The position numbers were made by a program, and so were the translations under genes. 64,000 nt of DNA from the NCBI GenBank assembly GCA_013396755.1, contig VWZF01003861.1, positions 2,048,032 to 2,112,031 on the forward strand, given 5' to 3'. Every line of letters begins with the position of its first letter. Positions within the stretch are counted from its first letter, which is position 1. This DNA is from Sclerurus mexicanus (lineage: Eukaryota; Chordata; Aves; Passeriformes; Furnariidae). The notes under the pieces were generated by a model. It ran no database searches. It was not told where the DNA came from and saw nothing but the letters and a program-made list of their open reading frames with translations. Below, in pieces: positions 34,601 through 41,900 of the stretch.

Positions 34601-35431
34601 GGCACCAGGTTCTGAGGGCGACAAGGACCCTGCATCCTTCAGGGCCATCCTGGCACCAGGTTCTGAGGGCGACAAGGACCCTGCATCCTTCAGGGCCATC
34701 CTGGCACCAGGTTCTGAGGGCGACAAGGACCCTGCATCCTTCAGGGCACCCTGGCACCAGGCCCTCTGTGGCCGCAGGTTCCGGCCGTGCCAGGTGAGGC
34801 CACGCCGCAGTTCCAAGGCAGCCGCTCCGTGTGCCAGGGCAGGCGACAGCCGGGCCTGTGGCTCNACAGAATTTATTTCGTGACCCCTCAGCCTGGGGGG
34901 GTGACCTGTTCTGAAGGGTGACAAGGACTGTGCATCCTTCAGGGCACCCTGGCACCAGGTTCTGAGGGCGACAAGGACCCTGCATCCTTCAGGGCCATCC
35001 TGGCACCAGGTTCTGAGGGCGACAAGGACCCTGCATCCTTCAGGGCACCCTGGCACCAGGCCCTCTGTGGCCGCAGGTTCCGGCCGTGCCAGGTGAGGCC
35101 ACGCCGCAGTTCCAAGGCAGCCGCTCCGTGTGCCAGGGCAGGCGACAGCCGGGCCTGTGGCTCTGGGGGGACGCCGCTGTCGCTGCCACACGCCTGGGCC
35201 ACCACCGGGCATTAAACCCGGGGAAAACACTGTGTAGAACGACTCTCCCAGGGCACTGCGGCTCCGCGGTGGCAGCCGCGGCGGGCGGGCCGTGAGCGGG
35301 GCGGGCCCCCGCCGTCCGTACCTTGAAGCCGCCGCGCCTGGCGCGGCCGATGGCGGTCCTGCGGCCGTGCACCACCACCACGTCGTCGGGGCTGGCGGCG
35401 CTCGGGGGGCCCCCGGCGCAGGGCCGGGCCC
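25602..35431 (-). CDS. ACAA1: ACAA1, peroxisomal 3-ketoacyl-CoA thiolase, 12 exons, 5' end in a gap
   Basis: ACAA1 catalyses the last step of peroxisomal beta-oxidation, cleaving 3-ketoacyl-CoA with CoA to acetyl-CoA and a shortened acyl-CoA. Twelve minus-strand exons join in phase to a TAA at 25602-25604 and give about 403 residues. The human protein has 424, and the missing ~21 N-terminal residues fall in the N run at 35432-35518. The thiolase catalytic set is intact: the nucleophilic Cys in VNRQCSSGL (visible residue 102, which with ~21 missing residues matches human Cys123), the NEAF motif, His in ALGHPLGCTGAR and the second Cys in CIGTGMG. The N-terminal PTS2 peptide that routes the enzyme to peroxisomes via PEX7 cannot be seen. 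Exon count and phases match mammals as I know them. The gene converges with DLEC1, as in human. The only damage is the gap, so the gene is probably functional. Confidence 0.96.
25921..26066 (-). CDS. ACAA1: ACAA1 exon 11 with the catalytic histidine
   Basis: After tttccAG, reads AVYCVEKLGIPMEKVNPLGG, then AIALGHPLGCTGARQVVTLL and NELKRRGK. The His of GHPLG is the thiolase catalytic histidine. Donor AG|GTAAGT leaves two bases. Confidence 0.97.
26596..26651 (-). CDS. ACAA1: ACAA1 exon 10
   Basis: After gcctatAG, reads GLTLDDIDIYEINEAFASQ, including the thiolase NEAF motif near the active site. Donor CAG|GTGAGT, phase 0. Confidence 0.96.
27433..27612 (-). CDS. ACAA1: ACAA1 exon 9
   Basis: After tccaacAG, reads GNASQVSDGAAAVLLAKRSK, then AAQLGLPVLGVLRSFAVVGV and PPDVMGIGPAYAIPVAVEKA. 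Holds the thiolase NxSQ(V/I)SDGA signature, beside the domain boundary. Donor G|GTAAGA. Confidence 0.96.
27712..27902 (-). CDS. ACAA1: ACAA1 exon 8
   Basis: After tttaccAG, reads AAKAQQMGLFKSEIVPVKTT, then IADNQGNQKTITVSQDEGIR and PSTTLEGLAKLKPAFKEDGS. Donor CAG|GTCTGC is non-optimal but phase-correct. Confidence 0.96.
28512..28650 (-). mobile_element. CR1 LINE 3' fragment
   Basis: Contains ccatgggcagggacaccttt and ccttggacactcccagggat, the conserved 3' body of CR1 in reverse complement. In ACAA1 intron 7. Confidence 0.87.
29559..29632 (-). mobile_element. short CR1 3' end fragment
   Basis: About 70 bases with gggttggatagaaaggcacc and ccagttccaacccctctgcc, the terminal piece of CR1. In ACAA1 intron 7. 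Confidence 0.75.
29888..29997. repeat. A/C-rich low-complexity stretch
   Basis: About 110 bases of almost only A and C (caaaaa and ccaaac motifs), right after the 3' side of ACAA1 exon 7. On the transcribed strand it is G/T-rich. Confidence 0.8.
30005..30085 (-). CDS. ACAA1: ACAA1 exon 7
   Basis: After ttcctcAG, reads ITSENVAEKFGVSRKKQDAF, then ALASQQ, with a Lys codon split across the intron. Donor AA|GTAAAT is weaker than its neighbours but fits. Confidence 0.95.
30313..30705 (-). mobile_element. CR1 LINE 3' fragment (about 390 bases)
   Basis: The longest CR1 piece in the window. It has the 3' end (catagaatggcctgggttgg), the middle (ccatgggcagggacaccttc) and further body (cttctcttccccaggctgaa). 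Between ACAA1 exons 6 and 7. Confidence 0.92.
30856..30954 (-). CDS. ACAA1: ACAA1 exon 6
   Basis: After gtgtttAG, reads VETMSLRSANNPGDISSSMM, then DNSKARDCLIPM, the thiolase loop region. Donor GG|GTAAGT leaves two bases. Confidence 0.94.
32394..32436 (-). CDS. ACAA1: ACAA1 exon 5 (43-nt small exon)
   Basis: After tgttacAG, reads GGIRNGSYDIGLAC plus a split Gly codon. Donor GG|GTAAGG. Too short to find by open-frame length; supported by phase and family sequence. Confidence 0.94.
32892..32971 (-). CDS. ACAA1: ACAA1 exon 4 with the catalytic cysteine
   Basis: After ttttctAG, reads GIPETVPCSSVNRQCSSGLQ, then AIINIA. The Cys of QCSSG is the acyl-accepting nucleophile. Donor G|GTAGGT leaves one base. 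Confidence 0.96.
33789..33846 (-). CDS. ACAA1: ACAA1 exon 3
   Basis: After tgcactcAG, reads GNVLQPGAGALIARVAQFL, a well-conserved thiolase segment. Donor AG|GTAATT leaves two bases. Confidence 0.95.
34104..34197 (-). CDS. ACAA1: ACAA1 exon 2
   Basis: After gctctAG, reads DTTPDELLAAVMTAVLQDVK, then LRPEALGDICV. Donor G|GTGAGT leaves one base of a Gly codon. N-terminal thiolase domain. Confidence 0.95.
34516..34864. repeat. first assembled copy of an ACAA1 intron 1 block with a 51-bp minisatellite (about 4 units)
   Basis: Four head-to-tail units of 50-51 bases from about 34558 to 34760, each running from 'ttctga' to 'ggcaccagg'. The block restarts after the single N at 34865. Because 51 bases is 17 codons, the array stays open in several frames; the long open frame there is a by-product. 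Confidence 0.9.
34866..35163. repeat. second assembled copy of the same block (about 3 units)
   Basis: Repeats 34516-34864 almost exactly, one 51-base unit shorter (298 against 349 bases), starting right after the N at 34865. Most likely the other haplotype or an overlapping contig end placed in tandem. Confidence 0.85.
35164..35431. promoter_or_regulatory. CpG-rich segment at ACAA1 exon 1
   Basis: GC-rich sequence with many CG dinucleotides covering exon 1 and the first 150 bases of intron 1, typical of a housekeeping CpG-island promoter. It ends at the assembly gap, so its full extent is unknown. Confidence 0.65.
35322..35431 (-). CDS. ACAA1: ACAA1 exon 1 (partial, cut by N gap)
   Basis: The minus strand reads ASPDDVVVVHGRRTAIGRAR, then RGGFK, ending at AAG|GTACGG in phase 0. 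The upstream part, with the start codon and PTS2 region, is lost in the N run. GC- and CpG-rich, as expected for a first exon in a CpG island. Confidence 0.93.
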
Positions 35432-35518
35432 NNNNNNNNNNNNNNNNNNNNNNNNNNNNNNNNNNNNNNNNNNNNNNNNNNNNNNNNNNNNNNNNNNNNN
35501 NNNNNNNNNNNNNNNNNN
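35432..35518. other. assembly gap (87 N)
   Basis: A run of 87 unknown bases. It removes the start codon, the PTS2 region and probably the 5' UTR of ACAA1. GC-rich sequence on one side and a purine repeat on the other explain why it was hard to assemble. Confidence 1.
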
Positions 35519-35599
35519 AAAAAAGTAGGAAAAAAGTAGGAAAAAAGTAGGAAAAAAGTAGGAAAAAAGTAGGAAAAAAGTAGGAAAAAAGTAGGAAAA
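35519..35599. repeat. 11-bp tandem repeat (aaaaaagtagg)
   Basis: About seven consecutive copies of the 11-mer aaaaaagtagg directly after the N gap, then degenerate A/G-rich sequence. Confidence 0.92.
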
Positions 35600-35823
35600 G
35601 GAAAAGAGAAAAAATGAAAAAAGGAATAAAGATAAGAAAAATGAAAAAGCTGAAAAAGGAGACTAGGAATAAAGCACAAAAAAAAGGATAAAAAAGCAGA
35701 GGATAAAAGGAATATAGAAAAAAGGCAGAAAAAAAAGAAATAAAAGGAGAAAAAAGAAATGAAGGAAAAAAAGCAAATGATGGGAAATGGGGGGGAAAAA
35801 GGAAAAGGGGGGGAAAAAGGGGA

Positions 35824-35919
35824 GAAAGGCAGGAGAAGAGGGGTGAATGTAAGAAACAGAAATAAAGGAAAAAATAAAATTTTGAAATAAAAATGAATTA
35901 ATTAAAATTAAATTAATTA
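35824..35919. repeat. 96-base block, first copy
   Basis: Runs from 'gaaaggcagg' to 'aattaatta' and ends at the N at 35920. The same 96 bases recur at 36165-36260 directly after the N at 36164. Confidence 0.88.
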
Positions 35920-35920
35920 N

Positions 35921-35962
35921 TGATTGGTCGTTATCCCTTCATTTGCATGGCCCCGCCCCCGA
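35921..35962 (-). promoter_or_regulatory. ACAA1: ACAA1 promoter-like elements: GC box, octamer, CCAAT box
   Basis: Read on the minus strand, toward ACAA1, this holds a GC box (gggggcgggg, 35951-35960), a perfect octamer ATGCAAAT (35941-35948) and a CCAAT box (35923-35927) within 40 bases. This is a plausible core promoter about 0.5 kb before ACAA1 exon 1. The fragment lies between two single Ns, so its position and orientation depend on the assembly. Confidence 0.5.
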
Positions 35963-36164
35963 GGGTCCGGATCCGAGGCGGCGCTTTGGGTGTTGGGGAT
36001 GAAGGGAAGGATTGGGATGGGAGAGGGAAAATAGGGAAAATAATATACAAAACCAGGGAGAAAAAGGATAAAGAAAGAAAAGGGGGGGGGGAAGGGGAAA
36101 AAGGGGAAAAAGGGGAAAAAAAAAAGAGGAAAAAAAAGAGGAAAAAAAAAGAGGAAAAAAAAAN

Positions 36165-36260
36165 GAAAGGCAGGAGAAGAGGGGTGAATGTAAGAAACAG
36201 AAATAAAGGAAAAAATAAAATTTTGAAATAAAAATGAATTAATTAAAATTAAATTAATTA
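36165..36260. repeat. 96-base block, second copy
   Basis: Matches 35824-35919 along its full length. Both copies touch a single N, so the duplication is most likely an assembly join and not genomic. Confidence 0.88.
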
Positions 36261-36343
36261 CCCAGGCATAAAAGCCAATGTGCTTGCAGTCCAGGGCGGG
36301 ATGCCCGGGCAAGGGGGCACGCAGAGGGAGGAGCTGCCCTCCT

Positions 36344-36475
36344 GGGCACTAAACCACATCCCCCAGTGCCACATCCACACGCTTCTTGAACGCTTCCAGG
36401 GATGACGATTCCACCACTTTTCCTGGTCAGCCCGTTCCAATACCCCACTCCAGCCTGCCCCCCAAGAGGAATGAA
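36344..36475 (-). mobile_element. CR1 LINE internal 3' fragment
   Basis: Contains gaacgcttccagggatgacg and attccaccac, then cctggtcagcccgttcca, typical of the CR1 3' body; the terminal piece is missing. Upstream of ACAA1. Confidence 0.8.
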
Positions 36476-37314
36476 TTCCTCGTGGGTCCACGGTGATGCA
36501 GCGAGCAGGGAAAGCCGCAGGCAGAATAAAGTAAAACCAAACCAAATAAACAGAAAAGTCACTTTACATGGCAGGATATTCCATTTGCTTTTCCTGGTTC
36601 CATTCTGTACATCAGAACACTGCAAGGGTTTTACAAACCAGAGAGGCAAAGGCACCTGAGGAGCATCTCTCACTCACACACACACACAAATACACACACC
36701 CACCCATGAGCCACATCCATCCACGGGAGGATTTGGGTGGTTTGAGGGCCCTGGGAGTGTTTTGGGACAGCCAGGAGCCCTGTTTTGCTCTCAAGGCTTT
36801 GGAAAGAAGGAAAACACCCACTCGCCACTGAAGGGCTGCGAAAACCCCAACCAGACAGATTCAATGAAAGAGGAGAAAACAGCTTAAAAATGGTTTTGAT
36901 TTTTTTTTTTTTTAAACTTTGGTGAACACGTACTTTGTTGCTCTCTTTTGCCAAGCCCCTTCCCAGTCAACACTGTTTTGTTTTCTTTCCCCCTTGTATT
37001 TGTTTCAATCCATCCCATATTATTGACCAGACTGATGGATTTGGTCCTATTCACAGAATAAAATTCTTCATTCCCCCTTGGCGAGAGGAGACTTTGCCCC
37101 CTCCCTGAGGAAAGCTGCCCATCACCTCTATGATCCACTGGCACAAACCCCCAGTGCTGCTCCACCTCCACCCTCCAGTTCCCCTGGATCCCAGCCTGGG
37201 CAATAACCAGTCTCTGCAGCCTTTCAGCAAATTTATAAGGAATTATTAGAGCTATTTCTTTTAATTTGCCCTAACACTCCTAGAGTTTTGCTTTTCTTAA
37301 ACGGAAATAACCCT

Positions 37315-37380
37315 TAGAATCACAAAATCATGGAATGGTTTGGGTTGGAAGGGACCTTAAAGATCATCTCGTTCCAAGCA
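37315..37380 (-). mobile_element. CR1 3' end fragment
   Basis: Contains tggaatggtttgggttggaa, then gggaccttaaagatcatctc, the CR1 terminus in reverse complement. Only about 65 bases remain. Confidence 0.85.
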
Positions 37381-38099
37381 ATTAATTTATCCAAAATAAC
37401 CAAGATCTGACTGATCATTTAATTAGCTTCCAGGGACTCTGTGCATTCTCCCTGCTCGAGTTTTCCAGCAGGGCAGTGCTGGTCAGAGGCTGTAGCCCAG
37501 CTCTGCTTTCAACTGGTCCATTTTCTCCTACGACTTCAAATCGACAGTGGGAAGAAATGTGCTTCCAGCTCCCCTCGAGCCCCACAGCTCCACTCTCCTG
37601 GTCTGAGGCTCCATGGTCTTGCAGCTGCTCCCTCAGGCACCACTGCGGAGATGATATCCCCCTTCCCTGTACCTGGTGATGGTCTCACAAGGCGTGGAGG
37701 AGGAGGCACGCAAGGTCCACAGGCACTGATCCTCTGCCTAATTTTAGGTACTTGTGTTTTACAAAGACCCAGTGGGCTTTTCCACTTCCAAAACACATTG
37801 GCATCCCCCCAGTACAGCAGCATAGGGCTGTAAGCAGAGCCATCCTTGCTGAGATGCCCTACAGCTCCCACCTGAATCCTGATGGCTCCCACCACGACCT
37901 GGCTGGTGCTCAGCCCTGCGCATCAACAGCATTTAAACACAATCACCATTTAAACATCCCTCAGCCCATGGCAGGGGTCCCGGGCATCCGTCTGTGGGTG
38001 TACCCAGCAGAGACCTCCTGCACCCCGAGAAGACCCCCTTCTTCCCACACTCACACTCGCTCACACGCACGCGAAGGCAAAGTCAACACGGCTGCTGCG

Positions 38100-38720
38100 T
38101 CATCACACCCGACCCCGAGTCGAGCATCACTCCTTGATTGTAACCGCGTAAGGCACAGGACAGAATGAAACGCCGCCCCCCTGGAGCCGCCGGCTGGTCC
38201 CACGAGCTCCAGCGGGGTCGGTCCCCTTGGGAACGGGGACACCCGGGTCCCCCCGACTCTGCGGTCTGGGGATCATCTCCTCCGGCTTGGCTGAAGGCCC
38301 TGTCTCTGTTCCTCTGCGAAAGGCAGTGATGGCCACTGAGTGTCCCATTCCTCCCCCGGTCCTGGGGATGCTGCCAGCACCGCCGTCGTGCTGGGGTGGT
38401 GGCGGGGGACAGACCCCGTTTGCTGCGCTTTCCCCAAGAGCTCAGTCACACGGCGAGGGGGGGATGACCCCAGTACCGCCGGCGGCGAGGCGGCCACGCG
38501 GTCCCAAGGCCGGCACCCGCGCAGTCCGGGAAGCCCCTCGCTCCCAATTCCGCGGCACCGACGGTCCCGAGCGCAGCTCGAGAACCCAACAGCGCGGCGG
38601 GCAGCGAGGAGGGACCCGCGGGGCTCCAGTGGCCGCCCCGACCCCGCCGGCGCTTCCCAACCCCGCTGCCGGGGGCTCAGAGCCCGCCGCTGACGAAGGG
38701 GTGTCTCAGCAGGTCCTCGG
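38100..38720. promoter_or_regulatory. CpG-rich region over the 3' end of the MEKK2/3-like gene
   Basis: Very GC-rich with many CG dinucleotides, densest at 38450-38700. It covers the stop codon and the adjacent 3' UTR. CpG islands usually mark promoters, but no gene starting here is recognisable. It may be GC-biased 3' sequence only. Confidence 0.45.
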
Positions 38721-38905
38721 CCGTCGGCCTCCGCTTCTCCTCCACGAAGATCTGCTTGAGGAAGTTGCGGCAGCAGCTGGAGACGCTGTCGGGGAGCTGC
38801 GGGTTGGTCGGCTGGGTGGCGATCTTGAAAATAGCCGCCATGGCCTCGAACTCTGCCCACGGCGGCTTCTCTGTTAACATCTCCACCACGGTGCAGGCCA
38901 CGCTC
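38677..38905 (-). CDS. MEKK2/3-like last exon: kinase C-lobe and stop
   Basis: After tatttcAG, reads SVACTVVEMLTEKPPWAEFE, then AMAAIFKIATQPTNPQLPDS, then VSSCCRNFLKQIFVEEKRRP and TAEDLLRHPFVSGGL before TGA. The tail differs from both human MEKK2 and MEKK3 as I remember them. This exon sits in very GC-rich sequence, unlike the other exons of the gene. Confidence 0.95.
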
Positions 38906-41900
38906 CTGAAATAACGCAAAGAACGGGGGTGAGGCAGCGGGAAAGCCACTCGGGCTGAGCCATGCGTGAGGTGGGCACAAGCCCCTGGTACGCCCAAAGC
39001 TCCCTGGTCACACTCGGCGCTGGGATTTCCACTCCCACAGAAGGAGTGAGCTCCGCAAGCCTTGCCCTAAAGCTGGTGGCTTTTCTGCCGAGGTTAACCA
39101 GCTAAGTTAACTAAGTTTGATAAAAGCATGTGAGAGATCTTATAGGGCATCCCCTGAAGGGAAAACCAAGGCACAAGTTCAGACACCATAGTTTCAGCAA
39201 TACCACGTAGTTCCCCAGGAAGCTGAGCCAGAAAAAGTGTTTGCCCATATCCAACTTAATCTCTACCATGTATGTGAGAAGGAACACATCAGATGAGAGC
39301 AAAGAGCCTGAGATGTTTCCCTCTGTGTGCTGAGCAGGCCTTTCCTTAGCAGGGACATTCTGCCACCTCCATTTGTAGTTGATCCTAAAAAATTTAACCA
39401 CGTTTTCCTTTCATCAGCCAGAGCAGGTGGTGCAGGGTACGTGGCTGCCTGCTAAGGACTGCCTGGATTCCCCCAACGAATAGGGTTCTCTTGGAAGGAT
39501 TAGTTTTTGTTGACCCTAATTGCTTGGGCACCCAGTGGAAAGCACACTGTGAAGACAGTGCTTCCTCCTCATTTGTTGGGAGGATTAGTAGCGTTATTCC
39601 AACTCTTTCAGGCTCCATCTGACCTCCTTCACAGATCAGATCAGTCACAAGCAGCCAGTAGTTTTGGTTGTCTTTGTGCCTGAGCCATATGCAAACATCC
39701 AGAAGCAGATTTTGAAAGGCCTCACTAGATCCCCTGAGCCTCTGAGCTCGGCTTAGCAAACCTAAAACCAGGGCCACCAACACTCAACAGCTCTTTTAAT
39801 GAACTTTCTTATCACCCTGCTTTCCAGAATTAAGAGCAGTTACAGGACTAAGCTGAGCATGATGCTCACACAACAAGAGCTTCCAAAAACAAGCTGTGAT
39901 TCTGACTGCTCCTCTTTTGGGATCTTCAGCTTTAGATATCCACATAATTGACCCTATTTCCATCCTTTGCACTGCTTCCAACTACTAGCTATGCCTGCTG
40001 CTCCCATTACAACTTCCCCAAAAGATTACTTGAGTTAAGTAGCAGTGGTGGGGTTTCTCCTGTATTCCTTACCACACATCAGCTTTCCTTCCGTAGCCCT
40101 CTCCACTGATAACCTCTGGGCTCATCCAGTATGGTGTTCCCGTGACAGATTTAATCCCAGTCCCAGACATGCAGATGGTCTGGATGCGTTTGCTGGCTCC
40201 AAAATCTCCAAGTTTCACATTTCCAGCAGAATCTCTCAGAATATTGGCACCTGGGGTGAAGAGCAAAGACAAAACCCCAAGAGATGAAGCGACAACCTGA
40301 ACTGAAGTGGCTACAGTGAGGAGAGCAGGAAGGGCACAGGCAAAGGGCATGAGGGGGCTCAAAGGGTCATTTTTGGGCTGGACTCAGCATTGTATAAAAT
40401 CCTCTTCCCCTAAAGCAGCTGCTCTAGAGGAGGGTTGACTCCCACCAGCATCCCCTCACTCAGCAGGTTTCCCAAAAGTGAGCAGTGAAGGGGAGCCAAC
40501 AGATCATCCTCCCCACTCACAGACAGAACAGAGCCCCAGGCTTCTCCAAAGGCCAGAGCCTCTCAATTCTTGGGTATGTTACAGCAGGTCTTCAGATGTG
40601 TAAGGGCAGTTAACAATAATCCCTCTCGAGAGAAGACAGTGTACGATTTTGGTTTCAGCTGCTTGTTCAAGATTCTCACGGTTCAAGCTGGTGAAGGGCA
40701 GGGGCAAAAGTAAATTAAATACGAGATCCCAGCACTGTGTTGTGCATGAGAATTTATACTGGGCTGGAGGAGGTTGGGTGGGACAAATCCAAGCAAGCAA
40801 GAAGCCTCTCTGTATTATCCACTCACCTTTAATGTCCCTGTGGACAATCATATTGCTGTGTAGGTAGAAGACTCCCTGCAGGATCTGCCTGGTGTACTTC
40901 CGTGTGACGTTCTCGGTCAGAGCACCATAAGCTTTTAGCTGGTCCTTTATTGAGCCCTGTTGCAAAGAGACAACACACCCCAACCGTAAGGACCAGCAGA
41001 ACCACCACCATGTCACAGGAACATTTCAAACTCTCCTGATCCTTTATCGCCCAGCTCAAAAAAAAACCCAAAACCATTCTCTGTAGAATAAAAACCCACT
41101 AATGGTGAATGGAGGAAAGATTAGTCCTCATGTCCCAGATTCCAGTGGAGAAAAAGGTAGTCTCTGGTGCATGTCAGTGCTTCCTCCTGCCAACACTATA
41201 GACCTTTTTCCCCCTCTAGTGGCTGGATGGGTGTCACCAATAGCTCATGGAGACCAAACTGATGAGGAATTACAACTCAAGGGAGAAGATCAACTCAACT
41301 AACTAAGTCCATAGAATCATTAAGGTTGGAAAATACCTCTGAGTTCATCGAGTCCAACCGTTAACCCAGCACTGCCATTTCACCACTAAACCATGTGTTT
41401 TTTGAACACTTCCAGTGATAGCGATTCCACCACTTCCCTGGTCCAGTGTTTCACCACCCTTCCAGTAAAGAAATTTTTCCAATATCCAATCTAAATCTCC
41501 CCTTTTTCCTATCATTTCCCCTTGTCCTACCACTTGTTACCGAGGAGAAAAGACCAACCCCCACCTGTCTACAACCTCCTTTCAGGGCCAAGATGACCCA
41601 GTCCTCCATGAACCCTCCTCCCAAAACCTCACACTGCAAGGAGCACCCATGGCCACGAGGGATAACCAGCCCCACACAGGACTGCTCCAACAAGAAGACC
41701 CTGGATAGATAATTTGCTACTACTTGAATTTCTCAAACTGGTTTGATTTTACTGATCAAAGAGGAAAGGCAGAAGGGGTGCAGATATTATCATCTGCAAG
41801 AGGTTGACCCCCTTGGCATTTTCTATCCACTTGGAAATGGATGTGTCTCATTGCGTCAGAGCTGGGTTTTATTAGGATGAGCACAAGGCAGATTCGGGGT

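Larger units (their letters stand above)
35600..36163. repeat. purine-rich low-complexity tract, interrupted by a promoter-like island
   Basis: The plus strand is overwhelmingly A and G from 35600 to about 35919 and again from about 36000 to 36163. It ends in poorly resolved A(8-9)GAGG repeats. Single Ns at 35920 and 36164 mark joins. Confidence 0.85.
36261..38099. other. intergenic region between the MEKK2/3-like gene and ACAA1
   Basis: No coding exon is recognised. It holds two CR1 fragments, a short CA-rich stretch (about 36671-36705) and probably the distal 3' UTR of the MEKK2/3-like gene; ATTAAA hexamers on the minus strand (for example 37418-37423) are unproven. MYD88, expected beside ACAA1 from mammals, is not here. 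Confidence 0.55.

Noticed and set aside
34558..35090. Regularly spaced repeats that resemble a CRISPR array.
   Set aside because: Units are directly adjacent with no unique spacers, in a vertebrate intron; a minisatellite.
34589..35230. Long minus-strand open frame (213 residues) with a repeated 17-residue unit.
   Set aside because: It is the 51-base minisatellite read in frame and crosses an assembly N; the repeat length being a multiple of three explains the openness.
36261..38099. Possible MYD88 gene beside ACAA1.
   Set aside because: No exon with death-domain or TIR-domain character was found; only CR1 and low-complexity sequence.
38227..38980. Long open frames of 216 (plus) and 235 (minus) residues.
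   Set aside because: GC-rich sequence has few stop codons; these overlap the true last exon of the kinase gene in other frames.
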